Shown here: in pieces, positions 34,401 through 43,702 of the stretch
Layout of the letters: every line of letters begins with the position of its first letter
Position numbering within the stretch: position 1 is the stretch's first letter
Source of the DNA: Streptomyces sp. NBC_00190
Lineage (GTDB): Bacteria; Actinomycetota; Actinomycetes; Streptomycetales; Streptomycetaceae
Assembly: GCF_036203305.1 (NCBI RefSeq)
Contig: NZ_CP108131.1
Coordinates: forward strand, 6,882,001-6,946,000
Reading direction: 5' to 3'
DNA: 64,000 nucleotides
Notes under the pieces: generated by a model
What the model was told of the DNA's origin: nothing
Databases searched by the model: none
Seen by the model: only the letters and a program-made list of their open reading frames with translations
Translations under genes and position numbers: made by a program

Positions 34401-36011
34401 ACCTTCAACATCCGGGGCTGGAGCAGCAGTTACACCGGTGAGCCGATCCCCGCCGAGGAGATGCGGCGCTGGGTCGAGGACACCGTCGCCCTGGTCCGCC
34501 GCACCGGCCCGCGCCGGGTCCTGGAGATCGGCAGCGGGACCGGCCTGCTCCTCTTCCGGCTGGCCGACGCGTGCGAGCAGTACACCGGCCTCGACCTGTC
34601 CGATACCGCCGTCGACCACGTGCGCCGCCACCTCCCGGCGGACTGGGAGCACGTACGCCTGCTGCGCCGGGCCGGACACGAGGTGGACGACCTGGCGGCC
34701 GAGGGATTCGACACCGTGATCGTCAACTCGGTGGCGCAGTACCTGCCGAGCGCCGCCTACCTGGTCGAGGTGCTCACCAAGGCCGCCGCCGTGCTCGCCC
34801 CGGGCGGGCGCATCGTGGTCGGCGACGTACGCCACCTGGCCCTGCTCGACGCCTTCCAGGTCTCGGTGCTCCAGCCGGGCCTGCCCGCCGGGGCGGGCGA
34901 CGCGGAACTGGCCCGCCAGGTCCGCCTCGCCGTACGGCAGGAGGACGAACTGCTGCTGGACCCGCGCTTCTTCCAGGCGCTGCGCCAGGAGATCCCGCGG
35001 ATCGGCCGCGTCGAGGTGCTGCTCAAGCCCGGCCGCGACCCCAACGAGATGACCCGATACCGCTACGACGTGGTGCTCCACCTGGACACCGCACCCGCCC
35101 CCGACGCCCCCGTGCGCACCGTGCCGTGGACCGGCGGCGACCCGCGGACCCTGCTGGACGGCTCCCCGCTGGTGGTCACCGGCATCCCCAACGCCCGGGT
35201 GCACGCCGACGCCCGCACCGCCGCCCGGCTCGCCGCCACGGCCCCGGGCACGGATCCGGCCGACGGCACCGGCGAGGACCCCGCCGCCCTCGACCCGCAG
35301 GAACTGCGCGAGCTCGCCGACGCGCTCGGCCTCGCCGTCGAGCTCAGCTGGGCGGACGGCGACCCGCTCGGCCGCTTCGACGCCGCCTTCCGCCCGGCCG
35401 GAACCGACCCGGTGACGGCGCTGCCGCCCGCCGGGGACAGCGCGGGCCTGTCGTGGCCGCACTGGGCCAACGACCCGCACCAAGGCCGCGCCGCCCGCGG
35501 CCTCGTGCCCCGGCTCCGCACCCATCTGCGGGAACGGCTGCCGGAGTACATGGTCCCGGAGGCCTTCGTCACGCTGGACGCGCTCCCGCTGACCGCCAAC
35601 GGCAAGCTCGACCGGGCCGCACTGCCCGCACCGGACTGGTCCACCGGTTCCACCGCCCTCCTCGCCCCGCGCGACGAGACCGAGCGGGCCCTCGCCGAGA
35701 TCTGGAGCACCGTCCTGGGCGTGGCCCGGATCGGCCTGGCCGACGACTTCTTCGACCTCGGCGGGCACTCGCTGCTCGCCGTCCAGGTGACCGCCGCCGT
35801 GCGCGAGGCCCTGGGCCGCGAGCTGACGGTGCGGGCGCTGTTCGAGGCACCGGTCCTGGGCGAGTACGCCGAGACGGTGCGTCGCGCCCCGGCCGCCGAA
35901 GCACCGGCCGCGTCGGCCGGGCCGGTGCGCGAGGTCGTACCGGCCGCCGACGCCGGGTTCGACGACCTGTCCGCCGAGGAACTGGCCGCGTTGATGGGCA
36001 CGGAGCTGTGA
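31419..36011 (+). CDS. NRPS C-A-NMT-PCP (module 3)
   Basis: 1530 residues from the ATG at 31419. Condensation domain about 45-480 (HHIVADGWS, His177), adenylation domain about 505-960, N-methyltransferase inserted between A8 and A10 at about 965-1210 (SAM motif VLEIGSGTG near 1034-1042, with VNSVAQYLPS), remaining A10 region PLTANGKLDR and PCP Ser1451 in LGGHSLLA. The by-eye pocket is D-F-W-S-V-G-M-V-H, differing at two positions from the Thr signature DFWNIGMVHK, so an N-methylated Thr-like residue is predicted. The methyltransferase keeps its glycine-rich loop and looks active. It is followed by the next NRPS gene with four overlapping or about 70 spacer bases depending on which start is used. 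Confidence 0.92.
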   Translation: MSQSPQRTALSSDKRRLLAKLLQQQGLARTGAADLIARRPEGARLPLSFAQQRLWFVEQFAGPSPLYSIACTVRLTGRLDAAALEGALGRVVARHEALRTTFRVEDGRPEQVVRAAAEVALPLTDLSALADGARQAALAELTERESRRPFDLGAGPLLRGSLVRLADEEHLLLLAIHHIVADGWSLDILVRELAHHYRPDAAELPELPELPVQYADFALWQHERVSGEVLDRQLAHWRERLAGAPSTVDLPTDRPRTARQSFAGASFPWRLDGDLATRLTALAREHDATLYMALLAGFTAVAHRWSGQEDLVVGSPVANRNHPQTEGLIGFFVNMLPLRADLSGNPTFRELMDRVRESALAAYAHQDVPFERIVEEARPDRDAGGRTPFANLLLVLQNTPETRIELPGLRMDVAAVDTGTAKFDLHLQVTETPQGLTGLADYSTELYEERTVRRFIDQWLCLLAAAVADPDTRLDALPLLTGAERRAELVAGAARHAVGAGSRSLPAAFAEQVRLRPDAIAVGCGAQRLSYAELDRRSDALARRLRELGVGPETRVAICVEPSVRLVTGILGILKSGGAYVPLDPRHPAERLAFTLADSGAVALVADPEHAALADGIAVLDVDQQPSAQPLAPAPLGPDHLAYVIYTSGTTGRPKGALLTHANVLRLFDAAAADVSFGPDDVWSLYHSAAFDFSVWEIWGALLHGGRIAVVPQDARRTPAACHALVRAEGVTVFSQTPTAFRQFADADADAAPDEPQARPLALRHVVFGGEALEPGTLRDWAARHPDGPRLVNMYGITETTVHVTAHTLGPADLTASGSVIGRPLADLAVHLLDRRGEPVPPGVPGEVCVGGPGLARGYLGRPGLTAERFVPSPLGDGERLYRSGDLARRLPDGTLEYLGRIDQQVKVRGHRVELGEIEAELGAHPGVRHAAVLPREAPDGGTGLVAYLVPDQETGQQGAQGPRRAADAEQVDRWRTVFDTAYDQYEQVGGADPTFNIRGWSSSYTGEPIPAEEMRRWVEDTVALVRRTGPRRVLEIGSGTGLLLFRLADACEQYTGLDLSDTAVDHVRRHLPADWEHVRLLRRAGHEVDDLAAEGFDTVIVNSVAQYLPSAAYLVEVLTKAAAVLAPGGRIVVGDVRHLALLDAFQVSVLQPGLPAGAGDAELARQVRLAVRQEDELLLDPRFFQALRQEIPRIGRVEVLLKPGRDPNEMTRYRYDVVLHLDTAPAPDAPVRTVPWTGGDPRTLLDGSPLVVTGIPNARVHADARTAARLAATAPGTDPADGTGEDPAALDPQELRELADALGLAVELSWADGDPLGRFDAAFRPAGTDPVTALPPAGDSAGLSWPHWANDPHQGRAARGLVPRLRTHLRERLPEYMVPEAFVTLDALPLTANGKLDRAALPAPDWSTGSTALLAPRDETERALAEIWSTVLGVARIGLADDFFDLGGHSLLAVQVTAAVREALGRELTVRALFEAPVLGEYAETVRRAPAAEAPAASAGPVREVVPAADAGFDDLSAEELAALMGTEL

Positions 36012-36079
36012 GCGCCGCCGCGAGCGAACCGAGCGCCGCCACCCCCACCCCCGACCGCGCCCCCGTGAAGGAGCACCCC

Positions 36080-39000
36080 GTGGCCACCACCCCCCGTACC
36101 GTCGAGGTGCTGCCGACCTCGGCCGCCCAGCGCCGGTTCTGGCTGATCGACCGGCTGGAAGGCCCCAGCGGCGTCTACAACACCGCTGCCGCGCTGCGGC
36201 TGCGCGGACCGTTGGCCACCGAGCACCTGCACCGGGCGTTCCAGCAACTGGTCGACCGGCATGAGGCCCTGCGCACCGTGTTCCCGGCCCGCGACGGCGC
36301 CCCGGTCCAGCTGGTGTTGCCGCGACGCGCCTTCGAGCTGGGCCTGACCGAGGCCGCCGGGTCCGGCGAGGAGGAAGTCCGCGCACTGGCCGGCCGGCTC
36401 GCCGAGCAGCCGTTCGACCTGGCCAAGGGCCCGCTGATGCGGGCCGAACTGATCGTGCTCGGGCCGCGGGAGCACCTGCTCGTCGTGGTCCTGCACCACA
36501 TCGTGGTGGACCGCTGGTCCTTCGGCCTGCTGATGTCCGAACTCTCCGAGTGCTACGCCGCCCTGGCCGAACAGCGGCCGGTACGGCTGCCCGAGCTTCC
36601 GGTGCGCTACGCCGACCACGTGGCGGGCCGGCAGGCCCTGCTGGACGGCGGGCTCGGCGAGCGGCTGCTCGATTACTGGCGCGGCCAACTGGCCGGTGCG
36701 CCCGAGGCGTTGGAACTGCCCGGCGACCGTCCCCGGCCGCCGGTGCGCAGCTTCCGCGGCGCGAGCGTGCCGGTGAGGCTGGACGCGGCCGCCTCGCAGG
36801 CGGTGCGGGACCTGTGCAGGACCGCGGGGGCGACTCCGTTCATGGTGCTGCTGGCCGCCTTCCAAGCGGTGCTGGCCCGGCACGCGGGCACCGAGGACGT
36901 GGTGGTGGCGACCGGGCCCGCCACCCGGGCCCCGGGCGCCGAGCTGCTGGTCGGCTCCCTGGTCAACACGGTGCTGCTGCGCACCTCGCTGGCCGGTGAT
37001 CCCACCTTCGCCGAGCTCGTCGAACGGGTACGGGGCACCGCACTGGACGCCTTCGACCGCCAGGAGCTGCCCTTCGACCGGCTGGTCGAGGAGCTGGCGC
37101 CCAGCCGCGACCTGTCGCGCAACCCGCTGGCCCAGATCGGCTTCGTGCTCCAGAACGCGCCCGCCACCACCCCCGCCCTGACCGGCCTGGCCGTCGAGCC
37201 GGTGTCCGTGGCCCGGGACAGCGCGCACCTGGACCTCGACCTGCAACTGGCGGAGGAGGACGGCTGTTTCACCGGGTTCGCGGAGTTCGCCCTCGACCTG
37301 TTCGACGCCCCGACGGTGGCCCGGCTGCTCGGCCACTGGACCACCCTGCTGAGCGCCGCCGTCCGCGCACCCGGCACCCGGCTGTCCGCACTGCCGATGC
37401 TCACCGCGGCCGAGCTGGAGCGGGAGCTGCACGGCTGGAACGACACCGACGGCGAGTTCCCCGCCGGACAGCGGGTGGACCAGCTGTTCGCCCGCCAGGC
37501 GGCCCGGACCCCCGAAGCGGCCGCCGTGATCGACGCGTCCGGCACCCTGGACTACCGGTCCCTGGACGCCTGGGCCGCACGGATCGCCCACCGGCTTCGG
37601 CGGGCCGGCGTCGGGCCGGACGTGCCGGTGGCGCTGTGCCTGGAGCGCGGGGCCGGACTCAGCGCCGCCATGCTCGGCACGCTGCGCGCCGGCGGCGCCT
37701 TCCTCGGGCTGGACCCGTCCTATCCGGCCGACCGGCTGGCCTTCATGCTCGCCGACGCGGGCCCGGCCGTGGTGCTGGCCGACCGGTCCACCGCGGGTGC
37801 GCTCCCGCCCGGCACCGAGCCGCTGCTGCTGGAGGAGATCCCCGCCGACGGACCCGAGTTCGGCCGTACCGACAGCGAGTTCGGCCGTACCGGAGGCGGA
37901 GCGACGGGAGCGGGCGAGACCAACCTGGCGTACCTGGTGTACACCTCCGGCTCCACCGGGCGCCCCAAGGGCGTCGCCGTGACCCACCGCGCCATCGTCA
38001 ACACCTTCGCGGGACTGGCCCGTTCGCACGGCTTCGGCCCCGGCGACCGGATGATCGCGCTGCACTCGCCGAGCTTCGACCCGGCCGTGCACGACTGCCT
38101 GGCCCCGCTGGTGGCCGGAGGCACCGTCGTCTTCCCCGCGCAGGACACCGTCCGCGACCCGCGGCACTGGGCCGAGCTGGTCGCGCACCACCGGGTGACC
38201 GTGTGGTCGATGGGGCCGGCCGGTACCGAGGCGATGCTGGCCGCCGCCGAGGAACACGGCCTGGCCCTGGACAGCCTGCGCACCGCGATGATCGGCGGCG
38301 ACGTCCTGCCGCCCGCGCTGCCGCCGCGGCTGCGGGCCGTCGCCCCCGGCTGCCGGGTGGTCAACTCGGCCGGTGTGGCCGAGGCCGCCTTCTGCAACAA
38401 CGAGTACCTGGTCCCCGAGGACGCCGGGCCGGGCCCGGTGCCCTACGGCCGCCCGCTGCTCAACCAGCGCCTGCTGGTGCTGGACGGACTGCTGCGCGCG
38501 GTACCGGCCGGGGTCCCCGGCGAACTGTGCGTGGCGGGCGAGGGCCTGGCCCGCGGCTACCTGGGCCGCCCCGGCCTGACCGCCGAGCGCTTCGTACCGC
38601 ACCCGTACGGCCGGGTGCCGGGGGAGCGCCTCTACCGCACGGGCGACCTGGCCCGCCGCCGGGCCGACGGCGAACTGGAGCTGCTCGGCCGGGCCGACAA
38701 CCAGGTCAAGATCCGCGGCTTCCGGGTCGAGCCGGGCGAGGTGACCGGCGTCCTGCTCGGCCACCCGGCCGTGGCCGACGCGGTCGTGGTGGCCCGCGAG
38801 GCCGCCCCCGGCGACCGGCGCCTGGCCGCCTACTGGGTGCCCGCGGCCCGCCCGGACGGCGCCCCGGTGTCCGACGCCGAGCTGGCCGCCTGGCTGCGCG
38901 AGCGGCTCCCCGGCCATATGGTCCCCGCGCTGTGGACCGAGCTGGCGGCCCTGCCGCTCTCGCCCAACGGCAAGGTGGACCGGGCCGCGCTGCCCGAACC

Positions 39001-42000
39001 GGCCGCGGCGGCCGACACCGCGGACCGCCTCGCCCCCCGCACCGCCGACGAGGCCGCCGTCGCCACGATCTGGCAGCGGCTGCTGGAGCTGCCCGAGGTC
39101 GGTGTGCTGGACGACTTCTTCGACCTCGGCGGCCACTCGCTGCTCGCCAACCGGCTGGTCAGCGCGCTGCGCGCGGAGTTCGGCGTGGAAGTGCGGCTGC
39201 GCGAGGTGTTCGCCGCGACCACGGTGGCCGCGCAGGCCGGGCTGGTCGGGCGACTGCGCTCGGCCGAGGGTGCGGCGCCCGCCGCCCCGCTGCCGCCGGT
39301 CACACCCGCGGACCGCTCCCGCCCCCTGCCGCTCTCCTTCGCCCAGCAGCGGATGTGGCTCTTCGACCGCTTCGCCCCCGGCAACCCGGCCTACCACGTG
39401 CCCACCGCGGTACGGATCGGCGGCGACCTGGACCCGGTGGCGCTGGCCGCCGCGCTGCGCGCGCTGATGGCCCGGCACGAGGTGCTGCGCACGGTGGTGC
39501 CGGAGACGGACGGCGCCCCGACGCAGCGCGTCCTGCCGGTCGGCGAGGCCCCGCTGACCGTCCGCGAACTCGCCGTCGGCGAGCGGGCCGAGGACCTGGT
39601 CGACGCGTTCGTCACCCGTCCCTTCGACCTGGCGGCCGAGGCGCCGCTGCGCGCCCTGCTCCTGCGGATCGCCCCGGCCGAGCACCTGCTGGTACTGGTG
39701 ATCCACCACATCGCGCTCGACGGCTGGTCGATGGGCGTACTGGTCGAGGACCTGGCCGCGCTCTACGACGGCCACGACCTGCCGCCGCTGCCCGTGCAGT
39801 ACGCCGACTACGCCCGGTGGCAGGCCGACCGGGCCGCCGAGGGCCGCTGGACCGAGCAGCTGGAGCACTGGCGCGGGCGGCTGGCCGGACCGCTGCCGGT
39901 ACTGGAACTGCCCACCGACCGGCCCCGCCCGGCCACCCCGAGCCTGGCCGGTGCGGTCCACGAGTTCACCCTGTCCGCGGAGCTGACGCAGCGGCTGCGC
40001 TCCCTCGGCACCCGGCACGGCGCCACCCTGTTCATGGTGCTGCTCGCCGGCTACCAGACGCTGCTGGGACGGCTCTCGGGCGCTGAGGACGTGCTCGTCG
40101 GCACCCCCGTCGCGGGCCGCGGCCAGCGTGAACTGGACGGCCTGGTGGGCTGCTTCGTCAACACCCTCGCTCTGCGCGGCGACCTGTCCGGTGACCCCGC
40201 CTTCGCCGAGCTGCTGGAGCGCACCCGCGACCGCGCGCTCGCCGACTTCGACTGCCAGGAAGTGCCGTTCGAGCAGGTGCTGGACGCCATCGGGGCCGAG
40301 CGCGACCCCGCCCGGCACCCGGTGTTCCAGACCATGCTGACCCTGCAGAGCGCCCGCCCGCCCCGGGCGGGATTCGACGGCCTGGACGTCGAGCCGGTGG
40401 ACGCGCAGACCGGCTCCTGCCTGATGGACCTGATGTTCACCGCCGCCGAGCAGGACGGATGCCTGGCCTTCACGGTGGAGTACGCGACGGACCTGTTCGA
40501 CGCGCAGAGCATCGCCCGCCTGGCGCACCGCTTCGGCGTACTGCTGGAGGCCGCGGCCGACGCGCCGCGCACCGCCCTGTCCCGGCTTCCGCTGCTGGAC
40601 GCCGAGGAGCGCCGTACCGCGCTCACCGACTGGAACGCCACCGCCCGCCCCCTCCCGTCCGGCGGCCTGCACGACCTGGTGGCGGCGGCAGCGGCCCGCA
40701 CCCCCGGCGCCCCGGCGCTGGAGCACGAGGGCCGCACGACCAGCTACGCCGAACTGGAGGCCGCCGCCGAGCGGTGCGCCGCCCGGCTGCGCGCGCTGGG
40801 CGTCGGCGGGCAGAGCGTGGTCGCGGTGCACGCGGCCCCGACGCCGCAGCTGGTCACCGCCCTGCTCGGGGTGCTGAAGGCGGGCGCGGCGTTCACCACG
40901 CTCGACCCGGCGCTGCCCGAACAGCGGCTGCGCCTGCTGCTGGAACTGTCCGGCGCACGGCTGGTGCTCACCGACGGCAGCGAGTCCGGCGGGCTCCTGG
41001 ACGGGGTCCAGGTGGCCCCGATCGAGGCGGCGGCCGCGCCGGACGGGACCGCCCCGGCGACCGGCACCGAGACCGCACCGGACGCGCTGGCCTGCGTCTT
41101 CTTCACGTCCGGCACCACCGGTTCCCCCAAGGGCTCGATGTTCACCCACCGGGGCCTGGTCAACTTCACCCTCGCGATGGCCGAGGAATTCCGGCTGGCT
41201 CCCGGCGACCGCTTCCTGCAACTGGCCTCCACCGGCTTCGACGTACTGCTGGAGGAGCTGTTCCCGGCCCTGGCCACCGGTGCCACCGTCGTGCTGCCCG
41301 GTGCCCGGCTGCTGGCCGGCGGCGTCGACCTGACCGGCTACCTGGCCGAGCACCGGATCACCGGCCTGGAACTGACCACCGCCTACTGGCACGACTGGGC
41401 CGCCGAACTGGAGCGCACCGGCGCCGCGCTCCCCGCGGACCTGCGCTTCGTGGCGATGGGCGGCGAGCGGGTGCGCCGGGACCGGCTGGCCGCCTGGCAG
41501 CGGCTCGGGGTGCCACTGGTGCACGTGTACGGGCTGACCGAGGTGACCTGCACCTCGACCACCCGGCGCGTCACCGGCGAACCGGTGGACGGCGACGGCC
41601 TGCCGATCGGCCGCCCGCTGGCCAACACCACCGTCTACCTGCTGGACCCGGCCGGAGCGCCCGTACCGATCGGCTCCCCGGGCGAGCTCCACCTGGGCGG
41701 CGCCGGGCTGGCCCGCGGCTACCTGGGCCGCCCCGGTCTGACCGCCGAACGCTTCGTCCCGGACCCGTACGGCGAACCCGGCGCCCGGCTCTACCGCACC
41801 GGCGACCTGGCGCGCCACCGGGCCGACGGCGAGGTGGAGTTCATCGGCCGCGCCGACCAGCAGGTGAAGATCCGCGGCCACCGGATCGAACCCGGCGAGG
41901 TGGAGGCGCAGCTCGCCGGGCGGCCCGAGGTCGGCGCCGCCGCGGTCGTGGTCCGCGAGGACGAGCCGGGCGAGAAGCGGCTGGTCGGCTACGTGGTGGC

Positions 42001-42490
42001 CGCCCCCGGCACCGAGCCGGACGTCTTCGAGCTGCGCGCCGCGCTGCGCGAGCGGCTGCCCGAGTACCTGGTGCCGTCCTCGATCGTGCTGCTGCCCGCG
42101 CTGCCGCTGAACGGCAACGGCAAGCTCGACCGCGGCGCGCTGCCCCGGCCCGGCCGGGCCGAGCTGACCGGCGGCGCGGCGGTGGCCCCGCGCACCCCCG
42201 CCGAGGCGGAGATCGCGGAGCTGGCCGGGGAACTGCTCGGCCTGCCGGCCGTGGGCGTCCACGACAACCTCTTCGACCTCGGCCTGCACTCGCTGCTGGC
42301 CGCCCGGTTCGCCGCCCGGGTGCGCGAGACCTGCCAGGTCGACGTACCCCTGCGGGTGTTCTACGAGGCGCCCACCGTGGCCGAGCTGGCCCTGCGGGTG
42401 GTGCAGCTCCAGGCCGAGGCGACCGACCCGGACGACCTGGCGCGGCTGCTCGCCGAACTGGAGGCCGAGGACGGCCTCGCCACCGCCTGA
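36080..42490 (+). CDS. NRPS C-A-PCP-C-A-PCP (modules 4 and 5)
   Basis: 2136 residues from the GTG at 36080, selected because GAAGGAG stands six bases upstream; a GTG at 36008 overlapping the previous stop is possible. Order: C (HHIVVDRWS), A about 470-930, PCP Ser1020 (LGGHSLLA), C about 1085-1515 (HHIALDGWS), A about 1530-2010, PCP Ser2071. Module 4 has a very unusual A5 motif, NSAGVAEAAFCN, with pocket D-P-H-S-M-G-S-F-C, matching no reference signature I know. Module 5 reads D-V-E-E-A-G-V-C-T; the two acidic positions suit a cationic side chain, so capreomycidine or arginine is plausible given the VioC/VioD-like genes directly downstream. The module 5 carrier has LGLHSLLA, with Leu replacing Gly in the LGGHS motif. 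No epimerase or methyltransferase. Confidence 0.92.
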   Translation: MATTPRTVEVLPTSAAQRRFWLIDRLEGPSGVYNTAAALRLRGPLATEHLHRAFQQLVDRHEALRTVFPARDGAPVQLVLPRRAFELGLTEAAGSGEEEVRALAGRLAEQPFDLAKGPLMRAELIVLGPREHLLVVVLHHIVVDRWSFGLLMSELSECYAALAEQRPVRLPELPVRYADHVAGRQALLDGGLGERLLDYWRGQLAGAPEALELPGDRPRPPVRSFRGASVPVRLDAAASQAVRDLCRTAGATPFMVLLAAFQAVLARHAGTEDVVVATGPATRAPGAELLVGSLVNTVLLRTSLAGDPTFAELVERVRGTALDAFDRQELPFDRLVEELAPSRDLSRNPLAQIGFVLQNAPATTPALTGLAVEPVSVARDSAHLDLDLQLAEEDGCFTGFAEFALDLFDAPTVARLLGHWTTLLSAAVRAPGTRLSALPMLTAAELERELHGWNDTDGEFPAGQRVDQLFARQAARTPEAAAVIDASGTLDYRSLDAWAARIAHRLRRAGVGPDVPVALCLERGAGLSAAMLGTLRAGGAFLGLDPSYPADRLAFMLADAGPAVVLADRSTAGALPPGTEPLLLEEIPADGPEFGRTDSEFGRTGGGATGAGETNLAYLVYTSGSTGRPKGVAVTHRAIVNTFAGLARSHGFGPGDRMIALHSPSFDPAVHDCLAPLVAGGTVVFPAQDTVRDPRHWAELVAHHRVTVWSMGPAGTEAMLAAAEEHGLALDSLRTAMIGGDVLPPALPPRLRAVAPGCRVVNSAGVAEAAFCNNEYLVPEDAGPGPVPYGRPLLNQRLLVLDGLLRAVPAGVPGELCVAGEGLARGYLGRPGLTAERFVPHPYGRVPGERLYRTGDLARRRADGELELLGRADNQVKIRGFRVEPGEVTGVLLGHPAVADAVVVAREAAPGDRRLAAYWVPAARPDGAPVSDAELAAWLRERLPGHMVPALWTELAALPLSPNGKVDRAALPEPAAAADTADRLAPRTADEAAVATIWQRLLELPEVGVLDDFFDLGGHSLLANRLVSALRAEFGVEVRLREVFAATTVAAQAGLVGRLRSAEGAAPAAPLPPVTPADRSRPLPLSFAQQRMWLFDRFAPGNPAYHVPTAVRIGGDLDPVALAAALRALMARHEVLRTVVPETDGAPTQRVLPVGEAPLTVRELAVGERAEDLVDAFVTRPFDLAAEAPLRALLLRIAPAEHLLVLVIHHIALDGWSMGVLVEDLAALYDGHDLPPLPVQYADYARWQADRAAEGRWTEQLEHWRGRLAGPLPVLELPTDRPRPATPSLAGAVHEFTLSAELTQRLRSLGTRHGATLFMVLLAGYQTLLGRLSGAEDVLVGTPVAGRGQRELDGLVGCFVNTLALRGDLSGDPAFAELLERTRDRALADFDCQEVPFEQVLDAIGAERDPARHPVFQTMLTLQSARPPRAGFDGLDVEPVDAQTGSCLMDLMFTAAEQDGCLAFTVEYATDLFDAQSIARLAHRFGVLLEAAADAPRTALSRLPLLDAEERRTALTDWNATARPLPSGGLHDLVAAAAARTPGAPALEHEGRTTSYAELEAAAERCAARLRALGVGGQSVVAVHAAPTPQLVTALLGVLKAGAAFTTLDPALPEQRLRLLLELSGARLVLTDGSESGGLLDGVQVAPIEAAAAPDGTAPATGTETAPDALACVFFTSGTTGSPKGSMFTHRGLVNFTLAMAEEFRLAPGDRFLQLASTGFDVLLEELFPALATGATVVLPGARLLAGGVDLTGYLAEHRITGLELTTAYWHDWAAELERTGAALPADLRFVAMGGERVRRDRLAAWQRLGVPLVHVYGLTEVTCTSTTRRVTGEPVDGDGLPIGRPLANTTVYLLDPAGAPVPIGSPGELHLGGAGLARGYLGRPGLTAERFVPDPYGEPGARLYRTGDLARHRADGEVEFIGRADQQVKIRGHRIEPGEVEAQLAGRPEVGAAAVVVREDEPGEKRLVGYVVAAPGTEPDVFELRAALRERLPEYLVPSSIVLLPALPLNGNGKLDRGALPRPGRAELTGGAAVAPRTPAEAEIAELAGELLGLPAVGVHDNLFDLGLHSLLAARFAARVRETCQVDVPLRVFYEAPTVAELALRVVQLQAEATDPDDLARLLAELEAEDGLATA

Positions 42491-42554
42491 GCCCGGCCCG
42501 CACACCCATCCCGAACACGTCCAACCCCGGCCGATCCGGCCACCGGAGGAACCC

Positions 42555-43664
42555 ATGCCCATCGCCCCGGCACTGCTGGAGGACTGGCTCCGCGAGCGGT
42601 ACTTCACCACCACCTACGACATCAGCAGCAGCGGTGTCGAGAACTACACCGTCGACCAGGTCCTCGCCCTGGCCGGCACCAGCGCCGCCTCGCTCGGCGA
42701 CGTCATGTTCCGCGACAGCCACTCACTGGGCGGCGAGCCGCTGCGCGCCGCGCTCGCCGAACGGCACGGCACCGACCCCGGCTCGGTGATCGCCACCCAG
42801 GGCTCCAGCGAGGCGATCTACCTGGTCATGCACGCCCTGCTGAAGCCCGGCGACGAGGTCGTGGTGCAGGCCCCCGCCTACCACGCGCTCGTCGAGGTGG
42901 CCGCCTCGCTGGGCTGCCGGATCGTCCCCTGGGCGATGCGCACCGAGCACGGCGTGGTCACCAACGAGGACGAGCTGCTGGCGCTGATCGGCCCGGACAC
43001 CGCCATGGTGGTCGTCAACTTCCCGCACAACCCGACCGGCGCCACGGTGACCGAGGACCAGCAGGCCGCCGTCATCGAGACCTGCGCCCGGTACGGCACC
43101 TGGCTCGCCTGGGACAGCGCCTTCCAGCACCTGGTGTACGACCGTCCGCCGCTGCCCGACCCGACCGCCCGCTACCCCCGGGCGATCTCCTTCGGCACCC
43201 TGTCCAAGGCGTACGGCCTGCCGGGCCTGCGGGTCGGCTGGGCGCTCGCCGCGCCCGAGGTCCTGGCGGGCTGCGTGCGCCGCCGCGACTACACCAGCCT
43301 GGCCCTCTCCCCGCTCGTGGAAGCGGTGGCCACGCACGCCGTCCGGCACGCCGACGAACTGCTGCGCCCCCGGCTGGCCCAGGCCGCCGCCAACCGGGCG
43401 GTGCTCGCCGACTGGCTGGCCGCGCACCGCGACCGGGTGTCCGCCGACCTGCCGGCCGGCGGGGTCACCGCCTTCCCCGAGCTGACCACGGTGGCGGACG
43501 TGACGGCGTTCGCCGACCGGCTCGACCGCGAGCACGGCGTGCTGGTCGTACCCGGCATCTGCTTCGGCGCCCCCCGGCACATCCGGCTCGGCTTCGGCGG
43601 CGCCGCCGCAGAGCTGACCGCCGGACTCGACCGGCTCGCCGCGCTGCTGCCCGAACCCCGCTGA
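42555..43664 (+). CDS. VioD-like capreomycidine synthase (PLP fold type I)
   Basis: 369 residues from the ATG at 42555 with GGAGG upstream. An aminotransferase-fold protein with PLP Lys218 in GTLSKAYGLPG, the NFPHNPTGAT motif, and an N-terminus (LLEDWLRERYF, then DISSSGVENYT) followed by SHSLGGEPLRAA and TQGSSEAIYLVM. That pattern is characteristic of VioD/capreomycidine synthase and the related streptolidine enzyme, which cyclise 3-hydroxy-arginine into a six-membered guanidine. The next gene encodes a VioC-like arginine 3-hydroxylase, giving the complete two-step capreomycidine pathway. It is inside the NRPS operon, so the product is presumably a peptide residue. Distinction between capreomycidine and epicapreomycidine outcomes cannot be made from sequence by eye. 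Confidence 0.85.
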   Translation: MPIAPALLEDWLRERYFTTTYDISSSGVENYTVDQVLALAGTSAASLGDVMFRDSHSLGGEPLRAALAERHGTDPGSVIATQGSSEAIYLVMHALLKPGDEVVVQAPAYHALVEVAASLGCRIVPWAMRTEHGVVTNEDELLALIGPDTAMVVVNFPHNPTGATVTEDQQAAVIETCARYGTWLAWDSAFQHLVYDRPPLPDPTARYPRAISFGTLSKAYGLPGLRVGWALAAPEVLAGCVRRRDYTSLALSPLVEAVATHAVRHADELLRPRLAQAAANRAVLADWLAAHRDRVSADLPAGGVTAFPELTTVADVTAFADRLDREHGVLVVPGICFGAPRHIRLGFGGAAAELTAGLDRLAALLPEPR

Positions 43665-43702
43665 CCCCCTCCGCAGACCCGACCACCGAGGTGATCCACC
43701 CC

